From: Rhizobium sp. 18055
Lineage (GTDB): Bacteria; Pseudomonadota; Alphaproteobacteria; Rhizobiales; Rhizobiaceae
Direction of reading: 5' to 3'
Length of the DNA stretch: 64,000 nt
Assembly (NCBI RefSeq): GCF_902706285.1
Contig: NZ_CACSKD010000004.1
Span: forward strand, 310,001 to 374,000
The notes beneath the pieces are model-generated. The model had not been told where the DNA came from. It did not search any database and worked only from the letters and a program-made list of their open reading frames with translations. Position numbers and translations under genes: made by a program. Numbering within the stretch: the stretch's first letter is position 1; each line of letters begins with the position of its first letter. Below, one piece after another: positions 53,897 through 62,514 of the stretch.

Positions 53897-55987
53897 TTAG
53901 CTGTTTTTCGGAACGAAAACAGCGACACTTTCGCGAGAGACCGTAAGTGGTTCCTTCGCATCGAGCGGCGCGAACGGGTCATCGGCACCGGTCTCGAGCA
54001 CGCGTTGCCACTGGCTGATGTCGTTCACCTCAGGCAGGCTGACCTCGCAGTCGCCGCCGGCATTCAGCACGATGAACAGCCCGGCGGCCCTTTCGGCATC
54101 CGGGGTGTTGGCACTATAGGAGAGGTAGACGCCGAGCAGGCGCAATTCAGGATCGCTCCAGTCCTCTTCTTCCATCCCTGTGCCGTCCGTCTTGAACCAG
54201 GCAATCTCGGTGCGACCGTCGTCGCTCACGGCACCTGTCAGGAAGCGCTCCTGGCGAAGTTCCGGGTGGTCCTTGCGAAGGCCAATCATCTTCTGGCAGA
54301 AGGTCAGGAAGGGACCGTCGAGCCCCGACCAATCAACCCAGCCGATCTCGTTGTCCTGGCAATAGGCATTGTTGTTGCCACCCTGACTGTTGCCCACTTC
54401 GTCGCCGGCAACGATCATCGGAATGCCCTGGCTGAGAAGCAGGGTCGCCATCATGTTGCGGCGGCGGCGCGCCCGGGCATCCTGGATGCCGGCATCCTCG
54501 GTCGCCCCCTCGGCACCCATATTGTCGGAGTGGTTGTCCGAATGTCCGTCGCGGTTATCCTCGCCATTGGCCTCATTGTGCTTGTCGTTGAAGGATACGG
54601 TGTCCATCAGCGTGAAGCCGTCATGGGCGGAAAGGAGATTGACGGAGGAGGTGGCGGCGCGGTCGGAATGGTTGAACTGCAACTGCGAACCGGTGAGGCG
54701 CGAGGCAATGTCGGGCGCCATTCCCCCATCGCCCTTCCAGAAGCGTCTTGTGTCGTCGCGGAACTTGTCGTTCCATTCGCGGAACGGATGCGGGAAGCCG
54801 CCAACCTGGTAGCCGCCTTCGCCAACGTCCCACGGCTCGGCGATCAGCTTCACGCCCGACAGGATCGGGTCCTGCCGGATAGCGCCGAAGAAAGTGCCCT
54901 GCCGCTCGAAATCAAGATCCTGGCGCCCCAGCGTGCTTGCCAGGTCGAAACGGAAGCCATCAACGTGCATGACGCCGACCCAGTAGCGCAGGCTGTCGAG
55001 CACCATGCGCATCACCATCGGGTGAGCGACGTTCAGCGTGTTTCCGGTGCCCGTGGTATCGAATGTATGGCGCGGGTCGTCAGGTGAAAGGATGTAGTAG
55101 CTGGCATTGTCGAGGCCGCGGAAGGAAAGTGTCGGTCCGCGCTCGCTTCCCTCGGCAGTGTGATTGTAGACCACGTCCATGATCACTTCGATGCCGGCAG
55201 CGTGGAACGCCTTCACCATCGTCTTGAACTCGGTGATCTTGTTGCCGGACAGGTACCGCGGTTGCGGCGCGAAGAAGCCGAGTGTCTGGTAGCCCCAGTA
55301 GTTGGTGAGGTCCTTTTCAAGGAGATAGCGGTCATTGGGGAAATGCTGGATCGGCAGCAACTCGATCGCCGAAATGCCGAGCTTGGTCAGATGATCGATG
55401 ATCGGCTCGCTGCACATGCCGAGAAAGGTTCCGCGCAGGTTCTCGGGCACGTCGGGATGGGTCATGGTCATGCCGCGCACATGCGCTTCGTAGATGATCG
55501 TGTCCGTCCAGGTGCGGCGGATCGCCTGGTCGCCATCCCAGTCGAAGTCGGGGTCCTGCACGATGCCCTTGGTCATGTAGGGCGCGCTGTCGCGCTCGTC
55601 GAAGGAAAGATCGCCATCGTCGGCACCGATCCTGTAACCGTAGAGCGCATCATCCCATTTCAGCTCGCCAAGAACCTGCTTGGCGTAGGGGTCGAGCAGC
55701 AGCTTGTTCGGGTTGAAGCGGTGTCCTGCTTTCGGATCGTAAGGGCCGTGGGCGCGATAACCATAGACCGTGCCGGGGCCGACGCCGGCAATATAACCGG
55801 ACCAGATGTCGCCTTCGCGCTTCGGAAGAGCCATGCGGGCGATTTCTTCCTTGCCGTCGGGCGAGAACAGACAAAGTTCCATCTGCTCGGCATGGGCGGA
55901 GAAGACTGCAAAATGCGTTCCTTGACCGGTATATTCGGCGCCGAGTTCAGGTTTGAGAAAATCGAGTTCCGAAAATGAAAAGCTCAT
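53897..55987 (-). CDS. glgX: Glycogen debranching enzyme GlgX (isoamylase type)
   Basis: 696 residues from the ATG at 55987 (MSFSFSELD). N-terminal CBM48 domain (about 20-120, GTHFAVFSAHAEQMELCLFS), then the GH13 barrel: MDVVYNHTAEGS (region I), GFRFDLAS (region II with the nucleophile Asp), IAEPWDVG (region III with the acid Glu) and LSAHDGFT (region IV). C-terminal beta domain from about 590. Cleaves alpha-1,6 branches left after phosphorylase in glycogen breakdown. Stand-alone here, away from glgP/glgA/glgB/glgC. Confidence 0.95.
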   Translation of the reverse strand: MSFSFSELDFLKPELGAEYTGQGTHFAVFSAHAEQMELCLFSPDGKEEIARMALPKREGDIWSGYIAGVGPGTVYGYRAHGPYDPKAGHRFNPNKLLLDPYAKQVLGELKWDDALYGYRIGADDGDLSFDERDSAPYMTKGIVQDPDFDWDGDQAIRRTWTDTIIYEAHVRGMTMTHPDVPENLRGTFLGMCSEPIIDHLTKLGISAIELLPIQHFPNDRYLLEKDLTNYWGYQTLGFFAPQPRYLSGNKITEFKTMVKAFHAAGIEVIMDVVYNHTAEGSERGPTLSFRGLDNASYYILSPDDPRHTFDTTGTGNTLNVAHPMVMRMVLDSLRYWVGVMHVDGFRFDLASTLGRQDLDFERQGTFFGAIRQDPILSGVKLIAEPWDVGEGGYQVGGFPHPFREWNDKFRDDTRRFWKGDGGMAPDIASRLTGSQLQFNHSDRAATSSVNLLSAHDGFTLMDTVSFNDKHNEANGEDNRDGHSDNHSDNMGAEGATEDAGIQDARARRRRNMMATLLLSQGIPMIVAGDEVGNSQGGNNNAYCQDNEIGWVDWSGLDGPFLTFCQKMIGLRKDHPELRQERFLTGAVSDDGRTEIAWFKTDGTGMEEEDWSDPELRLLGVYLSYSANTPDAERAAGLFIVLNAGGDCEVSLPEVNDISQWQRVLETGADDPFAPLDAKEPLTVSRESVAVFVPKNS

Positions 55988-56049
55988 GGAGCGCCCCCGC
56001 GTGGTTGATGACCATGCAGAAAACGTTGTTGCAGTGCAAAAGTTCCAAG

Positions 56050-56075
56050 GATCGGCGCAGAAGATCACGCCGATC
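56050..56075. other. Hairpin between SDR and glgX genes
   Basis: GATCGGCG (56050-56057) pairs exactly with CGCCGATC (56068-56075) over a 10-base loop, 10 bases after the SDR stop. No T run; may stabilise the SDR message or be a Rho-dependent end. Confidence 0.4.
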
Positions 56076-56084
56076 GCTTCGACG

Positions 56085-56879
56085 TCAGGGCATCAACTGC
56101 CCGCCATTGACCTCGATGATCTGGCCGGTGACGTAGCCGGACAGCGTCGGCGATGCGAGAAAGAGATAGGCGCCGACGCAATCTTCAGGCGTGCCGACGA
56201 AGCCCATCGGAATCGACTTTCGCTGCATCTCCATCTGTTCGTCATTGGTGTAGCGCTCGTGGAACGGGGTGGCGATGACGCCGGGCGCGACCGCGTTGAC
56301 ACGGATGCGGTCTGGCACGAATTCCTTGGCCTGGCCGCGGGTGATCGTCGATACGAACCCTTTGGAGGCCGCATAGAGAACAGCGCCGCCTCCGCCGCCG
56401 TTTCTGGCGGCGATCGAGGTTGTGTTGATGATAAAGCCCCCCTGCTTCTTCAGCCATGGGTGGGCGGCGCGGGTCGCGGCCAGCACCGAGCGGGCGTTGA
56501 GATTCATCACCTTCTCGTAGTGCTCGTCCGTGTATTCCGAGGTCGGTTTGCGCCCCAGCATGCCGCCGGCATTGTTTACCAGGCCATCGAGGTGGCCAAA
56601 TGTCTTCGCGGTCTCTTCAACCACGCGCTCCGTCTCGCCCTCCCGCGACACGTCGCCATGGATCAGATGCACGATCCCGCCCGCGGCCTTGATCTCGTCG
56701 GCAAGCGCCTCGGCCTGTTCGCGGCTCGAATTGTAATGGATGCCGACTTTCATCTCCTGCGCTGCAAAGGCGCGGGCGAGCGCCGCCCCGATGCCGGTCG
56801 ATGCGCCGGTGATCAGCACGGCCTTGCCGGCCAAGTCGGGGATTTTGATGGAGGCAAGCGATTGTGCGAGATGTGCCAT
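56085..56879 (-). CDS. Short-chain dehydrogenase/reductase
   Basis: 264 residues, classical SDR. Cofactor motif LITGASTGIGAALARAF (about 21-37), NNAGG, catalytic Ser in INTTSIAAR and Tyr-x-x-x-Lys in YAASKGF. The C-terminal VTGQIIEVNGGQLMP is the usual end. FHERY in the substrate loop is seen in 3-oxoacyl-reductase-like and sugar-alcohol SDRs; substrate unknown. Upstream of glgX on the same strand, 98 bases apart. Confidence 0.92.
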   Translation of the reverse strand: MAHLAQSLASIKIPDLAGKAVLITGASTGIGAALARAFAAQEMKVGIHYNSSREQAEALADEIKAAGGIVHLIHGDVSREGETERVVEETAKTFGHLDGLVNNAGGMLGRKPTSEYTDEHYEKVMNLNARSVLAATRAAHPWLKKQGGFIINTTSIAARNGGGGGAVLYAASKGFVSTITRGQAKEFVPDRIRVNAVAPGVIATPFHERYTNDEQMEMQRKSIPMGFVGTPEDCVGAYLFLASPTLSGYVTGQIIEVNGGQLMP

Positions 56880-56951
56880 GGCAGCGGGGTCTCCGGATGT
56901 TGGAATGGTGAATTTCAGATGCCCGGTTCAAGCCGGCAACGGATCGGGTGT

Positions 56952-57683
56952 CTAGCCAGCCAGATCGAGTTCCGGATAATGCCGGAAGATGCCGTCTTCG
57001 TTGAAGGCAAGACGGCGAGGCGAGGACAGATAGGCGGCAATTTTGGGGCGCATTCGCACGCGCTGGTGCAAGGCAGCCAAGCCGCTGTAGCGGTCGGCAT
57101 AGCCATTCATCGCGGTCGGAAAGGCATAGTTCAGCCCCTCGATCACCTGGAACAGCGAGAGATCGACGTAGGATAGCTCCGCGCCGACGATATGCTCAGG
57201 GCCGTTCGGATTTTGCTGCAGGATGCGCTCGAAATATCCGAGGTATTTTGGAATGCGATCGCCGATGAAAGCCGCAGAGCGGGCCTTCGCTTCGGCCTTC
57301 TGATCCTCATAGTACCGCGCAGTCGAGATCGGGTGATGCGTATCGTGCACCTCGCAGACGAAATCTGTGATCGTCAGTTGCAGTCCGTTTGCCGGGTATC
57401 GCAGTCCTTCGTCGGTGGGTGCGAGCCCAAGCCTGGGGCCGAGATAGAACAGAATGTTGGCAACATGTGAGATGAGGAGATTGCCGTCCTTGAGAAACGG
57501 CGGAGCGAACGGGATCGGCGCTTCAGAACCGCTTTCCATGAATTGAAACATGGCACTGGTGCCCATGCCAATTCCCTCTTGTCTTGTCACATCGACATAT
57601 TCGGCGCCGGCCTCTTCCAGCGCCAGGCGCACAAACTCGCCTCGTCCCTGGATGCCGTTCCAATAGTAAAGTTGATAAGCCAT
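56952..57683 (-). CDS. Glutathione S-transferase family protein
   Basis: 243 residues; ATG at 57683 with a perfect GGAGGAGG ribosome site. Begins LYYWNGIQGRGEFVRLALEE, the GST N-terminal thioredoxin-fold pattern of the sigma/alpha-like group, with Tyr near residue 5-6 as candidate catalytic residue, and LLISHVANILFYLG where the cis-Pro/Ser glutathione site should be. Helical C-terminal domain follows (SYVDLSLFQVIEGLNYAF). The family conjugates or reduces electrophiles with glutathione. Confidence 0.88.
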   Translation of the reverse strand: MAYQLYYWNGIQGRGEFVRLALEEAGAEYVDVTRQEGIGMGTSAMFQFMESGSEAPIPFAPPFLKDGNLLISHVANILFYLGPRLGLAPTDEGLRYPANGLQLTITDFVCEVHDTHHPISTARYYEDQKAEAKARSAAFIGDRIPKYLGYFERILQQNPNGPEHIVGAELSYVDLSLFQVIEGLNYAFPTAMNGYADRYSGLAALHQRVRMRPKIAAYLSSPRRLAFNEDGIFRHYPELDLAG

Positions 57684-57857
57684 ATGCGCCTCCTCCGAAG
57701 CGCCCGGCCCGTTGGCTTGTCGTGCAGACGCCGCTACGGCTATTCGTAGTTGGAAATTTCGCGTTTGTCGCCTCTCTATCCGGCAATCAATGGACGAGAG
57801 TTTCGAACTGAAATGCCCGGCTGATATCCGGCTGATATATGGTCCCAACCATCGCCG

Positions 57858-58031
57858 CTATTTGCGATTATATCTGCGGGAAACGGCAACAATCCGGCCG
57901 AATGCCGATCGTCGCGCGACGATCAGCAAAGGCTTGTTTCGGAACAACAGGCCAACGAGATTATCGACGACTATGACCAGCAACATCGCCAGTGCCAGAT
58001 AAGCAGTTACAGCAATGGCCAGGGTTGGCAT
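57858..58031 (-). CDS. Small one-helix membrane protein, unknown
   Basis: 57 residues: MPTLAIAVTAYLALAMLLVI, then VVDNLVGLLF and a strongly basic tail with about ten Arg/Lys in the last 27 residues. One membrane helix (residues 3-24) with the basic part on the cytoplasmic side. No strong ribosome site; its ATG lies 6 bases after the stop of the even smaller frame at 58038, which does have one, so translation could be coupled. Not recognised. Codon use is consistent with the region but the evidence is weak. Confidence 0.35.
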   Translation of the reverse strand: MPTLAIAVTAYLALAMLLVIVVDNLVGLLFRNKPLLIVARRSAFGRIVAVSRRYNRK

Positions 58032-58037
58032 GACATC

Positions 58038-58115
58038 TCACACGGGAGCGATGAACAGGTAGCAACTTGCCACGATGAGCGAAACGAGAATTACGTCGAA
58101 ATAGCTGCGGTTCAT
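58038..58115 (-). CDS. 25-residue hydrophobic peptide, unknown
   Basis: MNRSYFDVILVSLIVASCYLF plus a short IAPV end: almost entirely one membrane helix. ATG at 58115 has GGGAGAA five bases upstream, which is a good ribosome site. The length and the coupled frame downstream recall small accessory peptides such as KdpF or CydX, though no partner complex lies nearby. Called mainly because of the ribosome site and clean helix. Confidence 0.35.
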   Translation of the reverse strand: MNRSYFDVILVSLIVASCYLFIAPV

Positions 58116-58271
58116 GACCATTCTCCCAGTTTTCAACAAAACCTTTCAAGGTCATTTTTGTTCCATCGAAAGCCCGCATCGCCGTGTTTTTCGGAAAACC
58201 ACCGATGCACCGCGGATTGAACATTTCCGACGGCTTTCATACCGTACGATTGATTTGATTCAGGCGTATGA

Positions 58272-58303
58272 CTGAAACGACAGAGGGCGCCAGAAAGGCG
58301 CCC
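58272..58303 (-). terminator. Terminator-like hairpin after the DUF2934 gene
   Basis: GGGCGCC (58285-58291) pairs with GGCGCCC (58297-58303) over a 5-base loop; read on the minus strand it is followed by TCTGTCGTTTC, a weak T tract. It lies 28 bases beyond the stop. Confidence 0.55.
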
Positions 58304-58330
58304 ATTCGAAGCAATTCATCGCGGAAGCGA

Positions 58331-58582
58331 TCAGGCGGATTTCCTGGCCGTTGCCTTCTTCGGAGCGGCCTTGGCAACACCATTGGTCTTGGCAGCAGGG
58401 GCGGGACGTTTCGCCTTGCTTTTTACTTCCTTGCCATCCGCGGAGGCAGCGGTACCTTCGAGCGCCGTGCGCTCTTTCATCGCCTGTTCCCAATGTGCAT
58501 GGTCCCGCCCGGCCGGGCGGCCTTCCTGCTCCCAAAGCGCGTAGGCGCGCTTCTCAATCCACTCTTTCTGCGTTTCCGTCAT
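58331..58582 (-). CDS. DUF2934 family protein
   Basis: 83 residues from the ATG at 58582 with GGAGA upstream. WIEKRAYALWEQEGRPAGRD followed by HAHWEQA is the DUF2934 helix pair, a motif common in rhizobial small proteins. The second half is Ala/Lys-rich (AAPKKATARKSA), resembling histone-like basic tails, so nucleic-acid contact is possible. Function not known. Confidence 0.8.
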   Translation of the reverse strand: MTETQKEWIEKRAYALWEQEGRPAGRDHAHWEQAMKERTALEGTAASADGKEVKSKAKRPAPAAKTNGVAKAAPKKATARKSA

Positions 58583-58882
58583 CGCCGATCTCCAGTGCAG
58601 TGATGCCATCGTTCAACGCGATACTGATAGGAGAGTTCCAGAGGAATCGCATTGTTTCAAGTAATTTCTGACACGCTGCAAAAATATATGTGGCGCTGCA
58701 GCATGATGTTTCGACATGCGGCCGTTCAATGCTCAAAATACGGGCAGATCGCGTGTTTTGCTTCCAGCAGTATTGTCGTCTTGACTGTATTGTCACTGGG
58801 GGCGACGCCGGCCTGATGGAAGCGACATTGCTGGCCGAGACTATGATTGAACAACGCTGGATTGCCGCTATATCTTCGTGGG
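58583..58882. other. 300-base divergent spacer
   Basis: Between the DUF2934 gene and the PLD-family gene, which diverge. A+T-rich in its left half (for example AAAAATATATG near 58680), where promoters of both would lie. No gene or hairpin terminator seen. Confidence 0.45.
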
Positions 58883-60346
58883 ATGTTTTATCTCATATCG
58901 ACCTATTGGCCGCATATCCTGTTTGTCGTTTCGTTGCTCATGGGGGCAGCCGCGGCCATACACGCGACGATGACGAAGGAAGAGGTGCGCGCCGCCATAG
59001 GCTGGGTCGGTGTGATCGTTCTATCACCGATCATTGGTGCGCTGCTTTATGCCATCGCCGGTATCAACCGCATCAGGCGTGCCTCGCTCAGCCTGCGGCG
59101 CGATGCGTTGATGCCTCAGGCAGACCTCGATGAACTCGAGAGTTTCGATGCCGACGCAGATCTCGTCATAAGCGGATTCGGGCGGCGCTTTGCTGCCCTC
59201 CAGACACTGGGTGACAGAGTGGCGCGCAGTCCGATCTCGACCGGCAACACGATCGACATGCTTGAAACCGGCGATGACTGCTATGCCGCGATGAAAGCCT
59301 CGATCGACAGCGCAGAGCGCAGCGTGCTGCTCGAGACCTACATCTTCGATCGCGACCCGATCGGCCTGAGAATGGCCGATGCGTTGATTGCCGCGACGAA
59401 GCGCGGGGTGCAGGTGCGCGTGCTGATCGATGCGGTCGGCGCGCGCTATTCGGTGCCGAGCATTCTCGGCTATCTGCAAGACGGCGGCGTCACTGTTTCG
59501 GTATTCAACGGCAACGTCATCATCGGCCTGCGCCTGCCTTATGCCAATCTGCGCACCCACCGAAAGATCGTCATCATCGATGGCAGGGTGGCGCTGACCG
59601 GTGGCATGAACATCAGGGCGGGGTTCACCCGTGAGATCGCCGGCGAGGACTTCGCGCGCGACACGCATTTCATGGTCACCGGCCCTGTCGTTGCCGATCT
59701 CTTCGATATCGCAGCGGAAGACTGGCGCTTTACCACTGGTGAAGCGTTGACCGGCGACGAATGGCGCATTGCACCGCCGGAGCGGGAGCCGGGTGATCCG
59801 GTCTTCATGCGGGTGGTGGCCTCCGGTCCCGACAGGCGAGTGGAGACCAACCACAAGATGCTGATGGGGGCATTCTCCGTTGCCCGCAGGTCGATCAAGA
59901 TCATGTCTCCCTATTTTCTGCCGGATCGGGAACTGATCAGTGCGCTGGCGACGGCGGCGCGCCGCGGCGTCGAAGTCGATATCGTCGTGCCGGCTGCCAA
60001 CAACCTCGTGCTCGTCGATCGGGCGATGACAGCTCAGTTCGACCAGATCGTCAGCAACTACTGCCGCATCTGGCGCCATAGCGGCGCCTTCAGCCATTCG
60101 AAACTTCTGTCGATCGATGGCGTCTGGTCGTATGTCGGGTCATCCAATCTCGATCCGCGATCCCTGAGGCTGAACTTCGAAATCGATCTTGAGGTGTTGA
60201 ATGAAGGCTTCGCCACCGAAATCGAAGAGCATGTCGACGAGGCGATCAGGTCGGCGTCACCGGTCACGTTGCAGGGTCTGCGCGCCAAGCCCTTCGCCGT
60301 CAGGCTGCTGAACAAGATACTTTGGCTGGGGTCGCCTTACCTCTGA
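58883..60346 (+). CDS. Cardiolipin synthase-like phospholipase D family protein
   Basis: 487 residues from the ATG at 58883; a TTG at 58847 would add 12 residues. Two N-terminal helices (about 8-28, 38-58) form the PLDc_N membrane anchor. Two HKD motifs: THRKIVIIDGRVALTGG and SHSKLLSIDGVWSYVGSSN, each H-x-K-x4-D. This layout matches bacterial ClsA-type cardiolipin synthases, which join two phosphatidylglycerols at the inner membrane. Starts 37 bases or more from its neighbours; gene for an EEP-family protein follows. Confidence 0.9.
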   Translation: MFYLISTYWPHILFVVSLLMGAAAAIHATMTKEEVRAAIGWVGVIVLSPIIGALLYAIAGINRIRRASLSLRRDALMPQADLDELESFDADADLVISGFGRRFAALQTLGDRVARSPISTGNTIDMLETGDDCYAAMKASIDSAERSVLLETYIFDRDPIGLRMADALIAATKRGVQVRVLIDAVGARYSVPSILGYLQDGGVTVSVFNGNVIIGLRLPYANLRTHRKIVIIDGRVALTGGMNIRAGFTREIAGEDFARDTHFMVTGPVVADLFDIAAEDWRFTTGEALTGDEWRIAPPEREPGDPVFMRVVASGPDRRVETNHKMLMGAFSVARRSIKIMSPYFLPDRELISALATAARRGVEVDIVVPAANNLVLVDRAMTAQFDQIVSNYCRIWRHSGAFSHSKLLSIDGVWSYVGSSNLDPRSLRLNFEIDLEVLNEGFATEIEEHVDEAIRSASPVTLQGLRAKPFAVRLLNKILWLGSPYL

Positions 60347-60439
60347 GCGCTTTTTGCCGTGTGCGACATGGCAAGTTTGCGCGGAGTGCCTATACTCAAC
60401 CAGAAGACCACCCGGTCAACGGAGCGCTGGAAAACAGCA

Positions 60440-61261
60440 ATGCATGCCAGAAAAGACAGCCTGCCATCAAGCATCCTCGCGTCCCTCAGGAACCGCAGGA
60501 AAGGCGGAGATGCGGCCCATGCCGGGCAATCGATGCGTCCCGAAGGCACGCTGATCGCCTCCTATAACGTCCATAAATGCGTCGGCAACGACCGGCGCTT
60601 CGATCCCGAGCGCACCAGCCGGGTGATTCATGAAATCGATGCCGATGTGATCGCCCTTCAGGAGGCGGACACGCGTTTTGGCGAGCGGACGGGGATCCTC
60701 GATCTGGCGCGTCTGGAGCGGGATACGGGTTTGCTTCCTGTTCCGATCAACGGCATGGCGAAAGCCCATGGCTGGCATGGCAATGTCGTGCTGTTCAAAA
60801 AAGGGCTGGTGCGCGATGTCCACCAGATCAAGCTTCCTGGGCTGGAGCCCAGGGGCGCGTTGGTTGCGGAACTCGATCTGGAGCAGGGCGGCGCGTTGCG
60901 CATCATTGCCGCGCATTTCGGACTTCTCCGGCATTCGCGCGCGCAGCAGGCGAAAGTGCTTCTCGAACTGATGGCCGACAAGTCCGATACCCCGACGATC
61001 CTGCTTGGCGACTTGAACGAGTGGCGCCTCGGCGACCGCTCGTCGCTTCATTCGTTCCAATCGATCTTCGGCCCGCAGCCGCTTGCCGTGCCGAGCTTTC
61101 CCGCCCGGCTTCCGGTGCTGGCGCTGGACCGGATCATGGCAAACCGCAAGGGGGTCGTCACGACGGTCGAAGCGCATGACACGCCGCTCTCCCGTGTCGC
61201 CTCCGACCATCTGCCGATCAAGGCTTTCGTCAACTTGGCAAGCGCAGCCGGACCCGTCTGA
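60440..61261 (+). CDS. Endonuclease/exonuclease/phosphatase (EEP) family protein
   Basis: 273 residues from the ATG at 60440; a GTG at 60359 or ATG at 60368 would lengthen the basic N-terminus. EEP fold: IASYNVHKCVG, ALQEADTRFGER, IIAAHFGLLRHSR, LLGDLNEW and ASDHLPIKAF carry the metal-binding Asn, Glu, Asp and the catalytic Asp/His. The family includes DNases and phospholipid/sphingomyelin phosphodiesterases. Following a cardiolipin-synthase-like gene by 93 bases, it may belong to a lipid pair, a frequent arrangement in rhizobia by recollection only. Confidence 0.87.
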   Translation: MHARKDSLPSSILASLRNRRKGGDAAHAGQSMRPEGTLIASYNVHKCVGNDRRFDPERTSRVIHEIDADVIALQEADTRFGERTGILDLARLERDTGLLPVPINGMAKAHGWHGNVVLFKKGLVRDVHQIKLPGLEPRGALVAELDLEQGGALRIIAAHFGLLRHSRAQQAKVLLELMADKSDTPTILLGDLNEWRLGDRSSLHSFQSIFGPQPLAVPSFPARLPVLALDRIMANRKGVVTTVEAHDTPLSRVASDHLPIKAFVNLASAAGPV

Positions 61262-61420
61262 CGCGATGGCGCTGTTCGGTTCGTTGTCGATGACGGTGCG
61301 ATCGTCCCGTCTTGCGGCGCACGGGGTTTACCATAGACCTGTGCTGCGCCTTGACACAGCTTTCAGTCATGAGAGGTTCTGCTCCAATATGGATCGCAGC
61401 CCTGCACGGAGACAGCTGAG

Positions 61421-62491
61421 ATGCGAAGCGCGTGGCGTTTTGAGAAGGCAATCGGCCGACTAAGACCGGCAGTGACGGAAATGGCCGGGGCCGCATTGCC
61501 TGCCGCAACAGCCGTGGCTCTGTCGTTTCTCTGTCTGTCTGCACCCCTTTCTGCGGCCGAGCAGCCCGCCCAGACCGAGGGATCGAAGGCGCAAGTCGAA
61601 GAGCTTCTGGACAAATGGGGTGAGCACTACTCGAAGGCGAGCACGCTGGCAGAGCGGCGCGAGGCTTTCGAGAAGCTGATGCTCAAGACACCGGGGCCAT
61701 CCCGGGTGCAGATCAGACAGGTGGATGCGGGCGGCGTCGATGCGGAGTTGATCTGGCCGGCGCGCGTTCATTATCCGATCGGCAAGCGCGCTGTCCTCTA
61801 TGTTCACGGCGGCGGATTTTACAGTGGCTCGCTGGATACGCACCGGGCATCAGCGGCGTCCTTTGCAAAGGCGGCCTCTGCCGACGTGCTGCTGATCGAC
61901 TATCGGCTGGCGCCGGAATACCCCTATCCCTCGCAGATCGACGATACCCTGACTGCTTACCTATGGCTGCTCGATTCCGGCTATGAGAGCGGCAACATCG
62001 TTGTCCTCGGCGATTCTGCCGGCGGCAATCTGGCGATCGAAGCGACGCTGCGGCAGATCCGATTGAAAGGCCCCGTTCCCGCAGCCGTTATCGCGATAAG
62101 CCCGATCACCGATCTTGCGGCGACAGGGGCGTCGATCAAGGCGAATGCGGCCAGTGATCCCTTTGGCAATGCCCTGCAGATCGAAGCCGCCCGCAAGGCT
62201 TATCTCGGCGATCGCTCGGCTGTGGACCCGAAAGTGTCGCCGCTTTATGCTGATATGAAAGGGTTGCCGCCGTTGCTGTTGCAGGTCGGCTCACGGGAGA
62301 TCGCACTCGACGACACGTTGCGATTTGCGGACAAGGCGCGAGAGGCCGGCGTCGATGTGACGACCGAGGTGCTGCCGGGGATGATCCATCAATGGCAGTT
62401 GTTCCCCTTCTGGCTCGACGATGCCCGCCGTTCGAACCAGCGCGCCGCAGAATTTGCGCTGCAGCATTTTGCCGACAAGCCGCGCCAGTAG
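61421..62491 (+). CDS. Secreted alpha/beta hydrolase (HSL-type esterase)
   Basis: 356 residues with an N-terminal signal peptide (hydrophobic stretch about 25-44, cleavage near SAA-EQ). Oxyanion motif HGGG at 129-132, nucleophile Ser199 in GDSAGG, acid Asp in REIALDD and His in GMIHQWQ complete the hormone-sensitive-lipase-family triad. DYRLAPEYPYP is a further family hallmark. Likely a periplasmic carboxylesterase for short acyl esters. Convergent with the GGDEF gene. Confidence 0.9.
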   Translation: MRSAWRFEKAIGRLRPAVTEMAGAALPAATAVALSFLCLSAPLSAAEQPAQTEGSKAQVEELLDKWGEHYSKASTLAERREAFEKLMLKTPGPSRVQIRQVDAGGVDAELIWPARVHYPIGKRAVLYVHGGGFYSGSLDTHRASAASFAKAASADVLLIDYRLAPEYPYPSQIDDTLTAYLWLLDSGYESGNIVVLGDSAGGNLAIEATLRQIRLKGPVPAAVIAISPITDLAATGASIKANAASDPFGNALQIEAARKAYLGDRSAVDPKVSPLYADMKGLPPLLLQVGSREIALDDTLRFADKAREAGVDVTTEVLPGMIHQWQLFPFWLDDARRSNQRAAEFALQHFADKPRQ

Positions 62492-62514
62492 CGACGACAT
62501 ACGGCAAGGCCTGA

